From Nocardioidaceae bacterium (GTDB lineage: Bacteria > Actinomycetota > Actinomycetes > Propionibacteriales > Nocardioidaceae), in the NCBI GenBank assembly GCA_030655315.1, contig JAURVT010000024.1, positions 1 to 34,870 on the forward strand: 34,870 nt of DNA, in the 5' to 3' direction. Positions 15,879 through 24,990 of this stretch are shown piece by piece. The position numbers and the translations under genes are program-made. Every line of letters starts with the position of its first letter. The first letter of the stretch is position 1. The notes below the pieces were generated by a model. The model was not told where the DNA came from. It did no database searches and saw only the letters and a program-made list of their open reading frames with translations.

Positions 15879-16808
15879 TCAGCGGTCGGGGCTTTGGAGG
15901 TGTCGCCACAGCGTGGCCTGGACGGCCAGGGTGATCGTGCCGGCCACGACGATGCCCGCCAGGTTGATGGCCAGCTGCGCCAACGCCGAGGCCGCCTCGT
16001 GGAGGTCGCCCACCGCGAGGGTCAGGGCGAACGTCCCGACGGCCGGGATGGTGGTCACCGAGATGAAGACACCGACCAGCGCCGAGGACTTCGCCGCCGT
16101 CAGGGACAGCACGCCCGCCACGCCGGCGAGCATGGCCACGACCAGGGACCACACGTCCGGCGCGACGATGAACTCGGTCAGGTCGCCACTGGTGGCCGCG
16201 ACCTCGTCGACGGCGCCCAGCAGGCTCGCGACGGCCCAGAGCAGCCAGGCCACCGCGGCGGCGACACCCATGGCCGCGGCCAGGGTGCGGACCGCTCGGC
16301 CGATGAGCCGCCACCGTCCACGGGCGAGCCCGAAGCAGACGGCGGCGAGGGGGCCGAACTCGGGTCCGACGACCATCGCGCCGATGATCAGGATCGGCTG
16401 GTCCAGGTAGCGACCGATGCTCGCGATCAAGGTGGCGAGCACCATGAACGACACGAACGTCCACGTCAGCGTGGCGTTGCGGCAGGCGTCCTGCTCGACC
16501 GCGTCCCAGATCACCGCGTCGGCCGGCGACCCCGGGACGGCACGCTCGGCGTCGGTCGCCGCGTCGGACAGCACGGTCTGCGACTCCTCGATCACCAGCG
16601 ACCCGAGTCGTGGCACGTCGAGGCGTCGCAGGTCGTCGAGGACCCGGTTGGCACCCTCGCGGGCCAGGTCGAACATGACGAGGTCGCCGTCGCACGAACG
16701 GACCACCCCGGGGACGACCACGACGTTGACGACGCCGGGATCGGTCTCGATCCGCTCGACCACCCGGGAGCACAGGGAGCTCGGGGCGGTCAGTCTGACG
16801 TGCAGCAT
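15879..16808 (-). CDS. DUF389-family membrane protein
   Basis: A 309-residue protein. Residues 1-100 form a soluble, ACT-like N-terminal part beginning MLHVRLTAPSSLCSRVVERIE. At least six hydrophobic segments follow, including FVSFMVLATLIASIGRYL and QPILIIGAMVVGPEFGPLAAVC; the GAMVVGPEFGP segment is the hallmark of DUF389 (TIGR00341/TIGR00271). The function of the family is not established. It is the third gene of a leftward operon, 37 bp after the Usp-like gene, and the operon is divergent from kdp, which may hint at an ion-related role. Confidence 0.88.
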   Translation of the reverse strand: MLHVRLTAPSSLCSRVVERIETDPGVVNVVVVPGVVRSCDGDLVMFDLAREGANRVLDDLRRLDVPRLGSLVIEESQTVLSDAATDAERAVPGSPADAVIWDAVEQDACRNATLTWTFVSFMVLATLIASIGRYLDQPILIIGAMVVGPEFGPLAAVCFGLARGRWRLIGRAVRTLAAAMGVAAAVAWLLWAVASLLGAVDEVAATSGDLTEFIVAPDVWSLVVAMLAGVAGVLSLTAAKSSALVGVFISVTTIPAVGTFALTLAVGDLHEAASALAQLAINLAGIVVAGTITLAVQATLWRHLQSPDR

Positions 16809-16845
16809 GCCGTCATCCTGGCCCAGCGCCCGAACCGCGTGGGGA

Positions 16846-17301
16846 TCAGGCCGTGAGGAGCTGGTGGTAGACCACGACGTTCGGCTCCTCGGCCAGGGCG
16901 GCCTCGATCTCGGTGGCGTGCAGGGACGGACCCGAGGTGGCGGGCCGTCGCAGCTCGCTGGTGAACAGCTCGACCTGGTGCGTGGCGTGCCGACGGCGGA
17001 TCCAGTCGCGCACCGGGACGCCGACCTGGCCGTCGGCCGACCACAGCGTGACGAGGGTGACGTCGAGATCCCAGCTGGTCCACATCCGCTGCAGGCGTTT
17101 CTCGTCGGTCGAGCCGTCGCGGCCGTGGACGTGCACGGCGATGGTCTCCTGCGCGTCGACGGACAGCGCCGCCTCGAGGCATCTCGACGAGACCGCGTCG
17201 AGGTCGGCGATGGCCGCCACGGCGATGGTCCGGCCCGGGACTCGGGTGCGGCACGAGGCGCTCCAGGCGCCGGCGGCGACCGTGAGGACCGACGACCTCA
17301 C
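16846..17301 (-). CDS. Usp-like cytosolic domain protein
   Basis: A 151-residue soluble protein. An alternating alpha/beta pattern with GRTIAVAAIADLDAVSSRCLEAAL, ETIAVHVHGRD, LDVTLVTLW and a final NVVVYHQLLTA resembles the universal-stress-like C-terminal domain found fused to some APC-type permeases, here encoded alone. The GTG at 17301 overlaps the stop of the small membrane protein gene (GTGA at 17298-17301), so the two are translationally coupled. Nucleotide-binding motifs of classical Usp (G-x2-G-x9-G-S/T) are not evident. Assignment to a family is tentative, and a role as a regulatory partner of DUF389 is inference. Confidence 0.6.
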   Translation of the reverse strand: MRSSVLTVAAGAWSASCRTRVPGRTIAVAAIADLDAVSSRCLEAALSVDAQETIAVHVHGRDGSTDEKRLQRMWTSWDLDVTLVTLWSADGQVGVPVRDWIRRRHATHQVELFTSELRRPATSGPSLHATEIEAALAEEPNVVVYHQLLTA

Positions 17302-17447
17302 GGCAGCAGCATCCGCATCGTCACGGCCAGGGTGGCGGCGAGAGCGACCGCGGCGACGACCAGCAACGCGCCTCCGTCGCGCTCCCACCGGTCGGTCCAC
17401 GGGCGGGCCGGGCGTTCGGGGTCGTGGTGGGGGTGCGTGGTGGTCAT
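17298..17447 (-). CDS. Small single-span membrane protein, first gene of the DUF389 operon
   Basis: A 49-residue protein. The start is MTTTHPHHDPERPARPW, with a charged cytoplasmic segment, then one predicted helix (residues about 27-47, ALLVVAAVALAATLAVTMRM). The ATG has AGGAGACG upstream at good spacing, and the last codons overlap the GTG of the Usp-like gene. Third codon positions are nearly all G or C, supporting coding. I recognise no family; its size, single helix and tight coupling suggest a small subunit or regulator, comparable in style to KdpF but not similar in sequence. Confidence 0.7.
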   Translation of the reverse strand: MTTTHPHHDPERPARPWTDRWERDGGALLVVAAVALAATLAVTMRMLLP

Positions 17448-17532
17448 GGTCGTCTCCTGTCGGCGTGTGCGCGGTGCGCACGTTCGCCGTCGACGCTAGG
17501 CCGGGACGACGGCAAGGATCGAGACGACGGGG

Positions 17533-17549
17533 CGTCAAGAGATCGTGAA
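17533..17549. promoter_or_regulatory. CGTCAA/CGTGAA direct repeat upstream of the DUF389 operon
   Basis: CGTCAA (17533-17538) is followed by CGTGAA (17544-17549) at 11-bp spacing, 86 bp from the start of the small membrane protein gene. It resembles the repeat in front of kdpF. It is possibly a response-regulator site; inferred only from spacing and similarity. Confidence 0.4.
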
Positions 17550-17905
17550 AAAGAGTGTCGACCGTGGTGATGGATCGTGTCGCGACGTCGACGCTCCGGG
17601 CCTGGATCCTCGACGCCCGCCGGGTCGATCCTCGGCGGGTCGCCGACGGGAGCGAGCGGCGCGGGTCCACCCGAGGGGCGCGACTCACGCAGTCTCAGTC
17701 GCAGGCTCACCGGCTCCACCGAGGCATCCGCGCCGACCGCCGCCCGTCGAGCTCGCCGGCATCACGTGGCCGGTCGTGCGAGCCATCTGTCCGCGCGGAC
17801 GGCCAGGCGTGACGCAGCGCCCCGGCCGACAGATGCTTCCGCCGCGGCGAGCGCGGTCCGTCCGGCGACGAGCGCCGTGCGGCAGAGGAGGCGGGGGCAA
17901 GATCG

Positions 17906-17921
17906 CGTCAACGGCCGTCAA
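17906..17921. promoter_or_regulatory. Candidate KdpE site, CGTCAA direct repeat before kdpF
   Basis: Two CGTCAA units (17906-17911 and 17916-17921) are spaced exactly 10 bp apart, one helical turn. That is the arrangement used by OmpR-family response regulators, which bind as tandem dimers to direct repeats. It lies 51 bp before kdpF, whose operon encodes such a regulator, KdpE. Confidence 0.55.
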
Positions 17922-17972
17922 AGTCCCGTGATGATCGGCGGACGGCCCTCCGACCGGGTGTTGCCTGGGGAC

Positions 17973-18062
17973 ATGGATCTTGATTCCGCCGCCTTGCTGC
18001 TGGCCGTGGCCGGCCTGTGCGGCTACCTCCTTGCCGCCCTCGTCTGGCCGGAGAAGTTCTGA
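17973..18062 (+). CDS. kdpF: KdpF, small subunit of the potassium-transporting ATPase
   Basis: A 29-residue single-helix peptide, MDLDSAALLLAVAGLCGYLL followed by AALVWPEKF. Length, the GYLLAAL segment and the ending Pro-Glu-Lys-Phe are typical of KdpF, which stabilises the KdpABC complex in the membrane. The stop overlaps the kdpA start (TGATG at 18060-18064). Confidence 0.93.
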   Translation: MDLDSAALLLAVAGLCGYLLAALVWPEKF

Positions 18063-19723
18063 TGGGCGCGACCGCAGCGGGACTGCTGACGATCCTCGCC
18101 CTCGTCGGGGTGCTCGCCCTGGTCTACCGGCCCCTGGGTGACTACATGGCCGGCGTGCTGACGTCGACCAGGCACTCGAAGGTGGAGACGCTGGGGTACC
18201 GCGTGATCGGGGTCGATCCGGAGGGCCGGCAGAGCGCGCGCGGGTACGCGCTGTCCGTCGTCGGGTTCAGCGTCGTCAGCCTGGTGGTGCTGTTCGCGAT
18301 CCTGGTGGGCCAGTCGGTCCTGCCGTTCAGCCGCGGGCTGCCGGGCATGCCGTGGGACATGGCGCTCAACACCGCCGTCTCGTTCGTGACCAACACCAAC
18401 TGGCAGTCCTACGCCGGGGAGTCCACGCTCGGGTGGACCGCCCAGATGGCCGGTCTGGCGGTGCAGAACTTCGTCTCGGCCGCCGTCGGCATCGCCGTCG
18501 CCATCGCCCTGGTGCGCGCCTTCACCCGTCGCAGGAACGACGACCTCGGCAACTTCTGGGTCGACCTGGTGCGGATCAACCTGCGCATCCTGCTGCCGCT
18601 CGCGCTGGTCTCGGCGCTGGTGCTGGTCGGCCTCGGCGCCGTGCAGAGCTTCGCGCCCGACCGCGTCGTCGACACCGTGCTGGGCGGGCAGCAGACGCTG
18701 ACCTTCGGACCGGTGGCGTCCCAGGAGGCGATCAAGGAGCTCGGCACCAACGGCGGCGGATTCTTCAACGCCAACTCCGCCCACCCGTTCGAGAACCCCA
18801 CGGCGCTGTCGAACCTGATCGAGATCTTCCTGCTGCTGCTGATCCCGGTCTGCCTGACCCGCACCTTCGGCACCATGATCGGCAGCCGCAAGCACGGCTA
18901 CGCCGTGCTCGGGGCGATGACGTTCCTGTGGGGCGCGATGCTCACGGTCGCGCTCGTCTCCGAGGTCGGTGGCCACGGCGACTCCGCCCGCGCCGCCGGT
19001 GCGGCCATGGAGGGCAAGGAGACCCAGCTCGGCACGTGGGCCTCGACCCTGTTCGCGATCAGCACGACGGGCACCTCGACCGGCGCCGTCAACTCGGCGC
19101 ACGACTCCTTCACCCCGGTCGGCGGGGGCGCAGCGATGCTCAACATGATGTTCGGCGAGGTGTCCCCCGGCGGAGTGGGTGCCGGCCTCTACGGCTTCCT
19201 GATCGTCGCGGTGCTGGCGGTCTTCGTCGCGGGCCTGATGGTCGGGCGGACGCCGGAGTTCCTCGGCAAGAAGATCGGGACGACGGAGATGACCTACGTC
19301 GCGCTCTACACGCTGGCCTCGCCGGCCCTGGTGCTCATCGGCGTCGGCGTCGCGATCGCGATGCCCTCGTCGGCCGACGCGATGGGCAACGTCGGCGGCC
19401 ACGGATTCTCCGAGGTGGTCTACGCCTACACCTCGGCGGCGAACAACAACGGCAGCGCGTTCGGCGGCATCACCGTCACGTCCACGTTCTTCCAGCTGAC
19501 GCTGGCCGCGGCGATGCTGCTCGGCCGGTTCGTCCCCATCCTGCTGGTGCTGCGGCTGGCCGGGTCGCTCGCCCGCCAGGGCACCGTCCCCACCACGGCC
19601 GGCACCCTGCCCACCCACACCGTGCAGTTCGCCGCCCTCACCGTGGGCGTCATCGCCCTGGTGGCCGGCCTGACCTTCTTCCCGACCCTCTCCCTCGGCC
19701 CGATCGCGGAGGCCCTCTCATGA
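18062..19723 (+). CDS. kdpA: KdpA, potassium-binding channel-like subunit
   Basis: A 553-residue membrane protein that selects and conducts K+ in the high-affinity KdpFABC pump. About ten helices are predicted. The four selectivity-filter segments of the superfamily of K+ transporters are visible: [51 protein letters not shown] and [11 protein letters not shown]. The ATG overlaps the kdpF stop, although the frame is open slightly further upstream. The stop overlaps the kdpB ATG (ATGA at 19720-19723). The length is normal for the family and no lesion is seen. Confidence 0.97.
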   Translation: MGATAAGLLTILALVGVLALVYRPLGDYMAGVLTSTRHSKVETLGYRVIGVDPEGRQSARGYALSVVGFSVVSLVVLFAILVGQSVLPFSRGLPGMPWDMALNTAVSFVTNTNWQSYAGESTLGWTAQMAGLAVQNFVSAAVGIAVAIALVRAFTRRRNDDLGNFWVDLVRINLRILLPLALVSALVLVGLGAVQSFAPDRVVDTVLGGQQTLTFGPVASQEAIKELGTNGGGFFNANSAHPFENPTALSNLIEIFLLLLIPVCLTRTFGTMIGSRKHGYAVLGAMTFLWGAMLTVALVSEVGGHGDSARAAGAAMEGKETQLGTWASTLFAISTTGTSTGAVNSAHDSFTPVGGGAAMLNMMFGEVSPGGVGAGLYGFLIVAVLAVFVAGLMVGRTPEFLGKKIGTTEMTYVALYTLASPALVLIGVGVAIAMPSSADAMGNVGGHGFSEVVYAYTSAANNNGSAFGGITVTSTFFQLTLAAAMLLGRFVPILLVLRLAGSLARQGTVPTTAGTLPTHTVQFAALTVGVIALVAGLTFFPTLSLGPIAEALS

Positions 19724-21783
19724 CCACCCTCACCACCCCGCCGGAACCGACGACGCACACGTCGTCCAAGCGGATCCCCACCCAGCAGGGCCTGACCGGC
19801 CGCCAGCTGGTCGCCCAGCTCGTCCCCGCGGTCCGCAAGCTCGACCCGCGCCACCTGTGGCGCAACCCGGTCGTGCTGATCGTCTGGCTGGGCTCGGTGC
19901 TCACCACCGTCCTCGCGATCGCCGACCCGAGCGCCTTCGCGATCTCGATCGCGGTCTGGCTCTGGCTGACCGTCGTGTTCGCCAACCTCGCCGAGGCCGT
20001 CGCCGAGGGCCGCGGCAAGGCCCAGGCCGACTCGCTGCGCGCCGCACGCCAGGACTCGGTCGCCCGTCTCCTCGGTACCGACGGCGTCGAGACCCAGGTC
20101 GCGGGCACCGAGCTGCGTCCGGGCGACCGCGTGGTCGTCGAGGCGGGCGAGGTGGTCCCCGGCGACGGTGACGTCGTCGAGGGGGTCGCGAGCGTCGACG
20201 AGTCCGCCATCACCGGCGAGTCCGCGCCCGTCATCCGTGAGGCCGGCGGCGACCGGTCCGCGGTCACCGGCGGCACCACGGTCCTGTCGGACCGGATCGT
20301 CGTCGAGATCACCTCGGCGCCCGGCCACACCTTCCTGGACAAGATGATCGCGCTCGTCGAGGGCGCGTCGCGCCGCAAGACCCCCAACGAGATCGCCCTC
20401 TCGATCCTGCTCATCAGCCTGACGCTGGTCTTCCTGCTCGCCGTCGCCTCGCTCGCGCCCATGGCCCGGTACGCGGGCGCACCGCAGTCGACCGTCGTGC
20501 TGGTCGCGCTGCTGGTCTGCCTGATCCCCACGACGATCGGCGCGCTGCTCTCGGCCATCGGGATCGCGGGCATGGACCGGCTGGTGCGGGTCAACGTCCT
20601 CGCGATGTCCGGGCGCGCCGTCGAGGCCGCCGGCGACGTCTCGACGCTGCTGCTCGACAAGACCGGCACCATCACCATCGGCAACCGCCAGGCGTCGCGC
20701 TTCGTCGCGATGCCCGGTGTGGGCGACGACGAGCTGCGCGACGCCGCCCGGCTCTCGAGCCTGGCCGACCAGACGCCCGAGGGTCGCTCGATCGTCACCC
20801 TCGCCGAGGAGCAGGGAGGCTCCGGTGGGGTGCCGCAGGGGGCCGAGTTCGTCGAGTTCACCGCCCAGACCCGGATGTCGGGCATCGACCTCGCGGGCGG
20901 TCGGCTGGTCCGCAAGGGCGCCGCGTCGGCCGTGCACCGCTGGGTCGGCGGCGACGTCGCACCCGAGCTCGCTGACGCCGTCGACGAGATCAGCGAGGCC
21001 GGCGGCACCCCGCTGGTCGTGGCCGAGCGGTCCGGCACCGGCGGACGCGTGCTGGGTGTCGTCCACCTCAAGGACGTCGTCAAGGACGGCATGCGCGAGC
21101 GGTTCGACGAGCTGCGGAGGATGGGCATCCGCACCGTGATGATCACCGGTGACAACCCCAAGACCGCCAAGGCCATCGCCGACGAGGCCGGGGTCGACGA
21201 CTTCCTGGCCGAGGCCACCCCCGAGGACAAGCTCGCGCTCATCCGCGAGGAGCAGGCCGGCGGGCGCATGGTCGCGATGACCGGCGACGGCACCAACGAC
21301 GCCCCCGCGCTGGCCGCGGCCGACGTCGGCGTCGCGATGAACACCGGCACGTCGGCGGCCAAGGAGGCCGGCAACATGGTCGACCTCGACTCCGACCCCA
21401 CCAAGCTCATCGACGTCGTCGCGATCGGCAAGCAGCTGCTGATCACCCGCGGGGCGCTCACCACGTTCTCGATCGCCAACGACGTCGCCAAGTACTTCGC
21501 GATCATCCCGGCCATGTTCGTCGCGGCCTACCCCGGCCTGGACGCGCTCAACGTCATGCGCCTGGGCTCGCCGGAGTCGGCCATCCTCTCCGCGGTGATC
21601 TTCAACGCGCTCGTCATCGTCGGCCTGATCCCGCTCGCTCTGCGTGGGGTGGCGTACCGCGCGGCCTCGGCGGCATCGGTCCTCAACCGCAACCTGCTCG
21701 TCTTCGGCGTCGGGGGAGTGGTCGTGCCGTTCCTCGGCATCAAGCTCATCGACCTCGTCGTCTCCCCGCTGCTCTCCCTCTGA
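19720..21783 (+). CDS. kdpB: KdpB, P-type ATPase subunit
   Basis: A 687-residue P-type ATPase that drives K+ uptake. The phosphorylation motif DKTGTIT is at Asp313. The actuator-domain TGES has its Ser near residue 168, the position phosphorylated for inhibition in the E. coli protein. The P-domain hinge [12 protein letters not shown] is present, and the helix segment [21 protein letters not shown] contains the family's PTTIG. The start overlaps the kdpA stop; the long upstream extension of this frame lies entirely over kdpA and is a shadow. kdpC follows after 19 bp. Confidence 0.97.
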   Translation: MTTLTTPPEPTTHTSSKRIPTQQGLTGRQLVAQLVPAVRKLDPRHLWRNPVVLIVWLGSVLTTVLAIADPSAFAISIAVWLWLTVVFANLAEAVAEGRGKAQADSLRAARQDSVARLLGTDGVETQVAGTELRPGDRVVVEAGEVVPGDGDVVEGVASVDESAITGESAPVIREAGGDRSAVTGGTTVLSDRIVVEITSAPGHTFLDKMIALVEGASRRKTPNEIALSILLISLTLVFLLAVASLAPMARYAGAPQSTVVLVALLVCLIPTTIGALLSAIGIAGMDRLVRVNVLAMSGRAVEAAGDVSTLLLDKTGTITIGNRQASRFVAMPGVGDDELRDAARLSSLADQTPEGRSIVTLAEEQGGSGGVPQGAEFVEFTAQTRMSGIDLAGGRLVRKGAASAVHRWVGGDVAPELADAVDEISEAGGTPLVVAERSGTGGRVLGVVHLKDVVKDGMRERFDELRRMGIRTVMITGDNPKTAKAIADEAGVDDFLAEATPEDKLALIREEQAGGRMVAMTGDGTNDAPALAAADVGVAMNTGTSAAKEAGNMVDLDSDPTKLIDVVAIGKQLLITRGALTTFSIANDVAKYFAIIPAMFVAAYPGLDALNVMRLGSPESAILSAVIFNALVIVGLIPLALRGVAYRAASAASVLNRNLLVFGVGGVVVPFLGIKLIDLVVSPLLSL

Positions 21784-21802
21784 CCGGATCGGGATCCCTG
21801 AC

Positions 21803-22444
21803 ATGACCACGACCACCTCCTCCACGCCCGTGACCACTCGGCCCTCGGTGGCGTCGCTGGCCACCGACCTGCTCCGGCAGGGCTGGACCGGGCTCCGCGC
21901 GCTCCTCGTGCTCACCGTCGTGCTGGGGGTCGTCTACCCGGTCGTCGTCTGGGCCGTGGGGCAGCTCGCCTTCGGCGACCGCGCCGACGGCCAGCTCGTC
22001 CAGCAGGACGGCACCGTCGTCGGATCGGCCCTGATCGGCCAGCCCTTCGACGCCGAGACCGCGCCGGGACTGTTCCACTCCCGCCCGTCCGCGGGTGGGT
22101 ACGACCCGCTCGCGACCGCGCCGTCCAACCTCGGACCGTCCGACCCCGACCTGGTGAGGAGCATCGAGCAGCGTCGCGCGGACGTGGCGCGGACCAACGG
22201 CGTCGCGCCGTCGGCCGTGCCGCCCGATGCCGTCACCGCGTCCGGCTCGGGCGTCGACCCCTACGTCTCGCCCGCCTACGCGGCCCTCCAGGTGGAGCGT
22301 GTGGCCGAGGCCTCGGACCTGACGGTGGGCGAGGTGCGCACCCTCGTCGCCGAGCACACCCACGGCCGTTCGCTCGGCTTCCTCGGCGACCCGAAGGTCG
22401 ACGTCCTGCAGCTGAACCTGGCGGTCCTCGCCGCGGGCCGGTGA
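21803..22444 (+). CDS. kdpC: KdpC, potassium-transporting ATPase subunit
   Basis: A 213-residue protein with one N-terminal helix (about residues 33-53, LLVLTVVLGVVYPVVVWAVGQLAF) and a large external domain. GSALIGQPFDAETAPGLFHSRPSA, DPYVSPAYAALQVERVA and VLQLNLAVLA are family hallmarks. It stabilises the complex and may act as a catalytic chaperone for nucleotide binding. The stop overlaps the GTG of kdpD (22441-22444). Confidence 0.96.
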   Translation: MTTTTSSTPVTTRPSVASLATDLLRQGWTGLRALLVLTVVLGVVYPVVVWAVGQLAFGDRADGQLVQQDGTVVGSALIGQPFDAETAPGLFHSRPSAGGYDPLATAPSNLGPSDPDLVRSIEQRRADVARTNGVAPSAVPPDAVTASGSGVDPYVSPAYAALQVERVAEASDLTVGEVRTLVAEHTHGRSLGFLGDPKVDVLQLNLAVLAAGR

Positions 22445-24990
22445 CCGCTCGGCACGGACGCGGGCGCCTGCGGATCTACCTCGGTGCAGCGCCCGGCGTC
22501 GGCAAGACCTACGCGATGCTCGGCGAGGCGCGGCGTCGGGCCGAACGGGGCACCGACGTCGTGGTCGGGATCGTCGAGACCCACGGCCGGGTCAGGACCT
22601 CCGACATGGTCGGCGACCTGGAGGTGCTGCCGCGCCAGCTGCTGGACCACCGCGGGACGAGCCTCACCGAGCTGGACGTGGACGCGGTGCTCGTCCGCGA
22701 GCCCGACGTCGTCCTCGTCGACGAGCTCGCCCACACGAACGTCCCCGGTGCGGGCCGCGACAAGCGGTGGCAGGACGTCGAGGCGATCCTCGCCGCGGGC
22801 ATCGACGTGGTGACGACCGTCAACGTGCAGCACCTGGAGTCGCTGAACGACGTGGTCGAGTCCATCACCGGCGTGCGCCAGCGCGAGACGGTCCCGGACT
22901 CGTTCGTGCGGGCGGCGGACGCGATCGAGCTGGTGGACATGAGCCCGCAGTCCCTGCGGCGACGGATGGCGCACGGCAACATCTACCCCTCGGAGCGGAT
23001 CGACGCGGCGCTGTCGAAGTACTTCCGCGAGGGCAACCTGGCGGCCCTGCGGGAGCTGGCGCTGCTGTGGGTGGCCGACGGCGTCGACGCGGGGCTCGAT
23101 CGTTACCGCGAGTCCCACGACATCGACTCGACGTGGGCCACGCGCGAGCGCGTCGTCGTCGCCGTCACGGGTGGTCCGGAGTCCGAGACCCTGCTCCGCC
23201 GGGCGGCGCGCATCGCCACCCGGTCGGCCGGCGGCGAGTGGCTGGCCGTCTACGTCGCCCGCGGCGACGGTCTGGTCGGGCCGGGTGCCGACCAGCTCAC
23301 CCGGCAGCACCAGATGATCAAGGCCATGGGCGGCACGTTCCACACCGTCGTCAGCGACGACGTGCCCGAGGGCATCCTCCAGTTCGCGCGTGCCGAGAAC
23401 GCCACCCAGATCATCGTGGGTGCCTCCCGCCGCAGCAGGCTGTCCGCGGTGCTGCGCCCGGGCGTGGGGGAGACGGTGATCGCCGACTCCGGCGACATCG
23501 ACGTGCACATCGTCAGCCACGACTACGCCCGTGGTGACCACGCCACCCGGCGACCGCGACGGGGTGAGATCGGGCCCCGGCGGCTGGCCGCCGGCTACCT
23601 CCTGGGCGTGCTGGGGCCGTTCGCCCTGTCCCTGCTGCTCCTGGTGACCGACGACCTGCACGGTCTGCCGACCGAGTCCCTGGTGCTGATGGCCCTGGTG
23701 GTGGCCACCGCACTCGTGGGCGGTCTCATCCCCGCGCTGCTCGCCGCGGTGATCAGCGGGACGCTCCTCAACCTGGTCTTCGTGCAGCCCATCGGGACGC
23801 TGGGGATCGCCGACCCGGAGAACGCGTTCGCGATCCTCGTGTTCGTGCTGGTCGGGGTGGGGGTGGCGTCCGTCGTCGACCTGGCGGCGCGGCGCACGTC
23901 CCAGGCCGCGTCAGCCAGGAGCGAGGCCGATGCCCTGTCCGTCCTCGCCCACAGCCTCCTGCACGCCGGCGACGACATCTCCGAGCTGCTGCGGCAGACC
24001 ACCGAGGTGCTGCGGATGAAGGGTGCCGCCATCCTGCGGACCGACGCGGACGGGACCTCGGTCGTGGTGCAGCACGCCGAGGCACCCACGTCCATCGAGG
24101 ACTCCGACGTCGACGTCCCGATCAGCGCCGGGCTCGCTCTCGCGCTCGCCGGTCGCCGACTCCCCGCGGCCGACCGCCGGCTCCTCACCGCGTACGCCGC
24201 CCACGCCGCGATCGTCCTCGAGCGGCGTCAGGCCCGGTCGGACTCCGTCCGCGCCACCGAGCTCGCCGAGGGCAACCGGGTGCGGACCTCCCTGCTGGCG
24301 GCGGTCTCGCACGACCTGCGCAGCCCGCTCGCGGCCATCAAGGCCGCCGCGACGTCCCTGAGGTCCGAGGACGTCGACTGGTCACCGACCGACGAGGCCG
24401 CCCTCGTGGAGACCATCGACGAGTCGGCCGACCGCCTCGAGGCCCTGGTCGCGAACCTCCTCGACATGTCCCGGCTCCAGACCGGATCGGTCACCCCCCG
24501 CCGGGCGGCCGTCGACCTGGTCCACCTCGCGACGCGCGTCGTCGCGACCCTGTCCGAGCCAGGACGCGTCACCGTCTGTCGTCCGGTCGAGGACCCGCCG
24601 ATGGCGGTGGCGGACGACGGACTGCTCGAGCGGGTGCTGGCCAACGTGCTGGAGAACGGGATCCGCCACACGCCCGCCGGCACACCGGTCGAGGTTCGGG
24701 TGTCGAGCCACCGTGAGCAGGGCGCCGACCGGGTGTCGGTCCGGATCGTCGACCACGGACCCGGCATCCCGTCAGGAGCCTCGGACAGGGTCTTCGCGCC
24801 GTTCCAACGCCTCGGAGACGTTCCGCAGGGCGACGGTGTGGGCCTGGGACTGGCCGTGGCGCGCGGACTCTGCGAGGCGATGGGCGGCACCCTCGACGTC
24901 GAGGACACTCCCGGCGGCGGACTCACGATGGTGCTCGAGCTGCCCGCGCACGCCCCCGTGGACCTGCCGGCGCAGGAGCCCCTCTCATGA
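22441..24990 (+). CDS. kdpD: KdpD, sensor histidine kinase for potassium
   Basis: An 849-residue membrane kinase. Residues 10-220 are the KdpD domain with Walker A GAAPGVGKT (15-23) and Walker B-like VVLVDELAHTN. A Usp-like domain (about 235-360) contains IIVGASRRSRLSAVLRPGV. Four membrane helices follow (about 383-480, DUF4118), then a GAF-like linker. In the kinase core, His624 in VSHDLRSPLAAI is the phosphorylation site, and the N box NVLENGIRHTP, DHGPGIP and GDGVGLGLAVARGL bind ATP. It should sense low K+ or turgor and phosphorylate KdpE. The GTG start overlaps the kdpC stop, which sets it; the end overlaps kdpE by four bases. Confidence 0.96.
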   Translation: MTARHGRGRLRIYLGAAPGVGKTYAMLGEARRRAERGTDVVVGIVETHGRVRTSDMVGDLEVLPRQLLDHRGTSLTELDVDAVLVREPDVVLVDELAHTNVPGAGRDKRWQDVEAILAAGIDVVTTVNVQHLESLNDVVESITGVRQRETVPDSFVRAADAIELVDMSPQSLRRRMAHGNIYPSERIDAALSKYFREGNLAALRELALLWVADGVDAGLDRYRESHDIDSTWATRERVVVAVTGGPESETLLRRAARIATRSAGGEWLAVYVARGDGLVGPGADQLTRQHQMIKAMGGTFHTVVSDDVPEGILQFARAENATQIIVGASRRSRLSAVLRPGVGETVIADSGDIDVHIVSHDYARGDHATRRPRRGEIGPRRLAAGYLLGVLGPFALSLLLLVTDDLHGLPTESLVLMALVVATALVGGLIPALLAAVISGTLLNLVFVQPIGTLGIADPENAFAILVFVLVGVGVASVVDLAARRTSQAASARSEADALSVLAHSLLHAGDDISELLRQTTEVLRMKGAAILRTDADGTSVVVQHAEAPTSIEDSDVDVPISAGLALALAGRRLPAADRRLLTAYAAHAAIVLERRQARSDSVRATELAEGNRVRTSLLAAVSHDLRSPLAAIKAAATSLRSEDVDWSPTDEAALVETIDESADRLEALVANLLDMSRLQTGSVTPRRAAVDLVHLATRVVATLSEPGRVTVCRPVEDPPMAVADDGLLERVLANVLENGIRHTPAGTPVEVRVSSHREQGADRVSVRIVDHGPGIPSGASDRVFAPFQRLGDVPQGDGVGLGLAVARGLCEAMGGTLDVEDTPGGGLTMVLELPAHAPVDLPAQEPLS

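Larger units (their letters stand above)
17448..17972. other. Divergent control region between the DUF389 operon and kdp
   Basis: A 525-bp region without a gene. It holds CGTCAA direct repeats near each end (17533-17549 and 17906-17921), a GC hairpin at 17616-17639 (CCCGCCG/CGGCGGG) and a long-range inverted repeat CATCTGTC (17784-17791) with GACAGATG (17828-17835). The length and stems would suit a structured kdp leader, but I cannot match it to a known riboswitch class. Confidence 0.5.

Noticed and set aside
17581-17760. c-di-AMP (ydaO-type) or M-box riboswitch before kdp
   Set aside because: Some short fragments look suggestive on one strand or the other, but the conserved core segments of either class are not present in order.
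18023-19618. 531-codon leftward frame opposite kdpA
   Set aside because: Asp/Arg/Gln/His-rich antisense shadow of a membrane protein with all four selectivity-filter motifs.
19426-21915. 829-codon leftward frame opposite kdpB
   Set aside because: Antisense shadow; kdpB carries every P-type ATPase motif.
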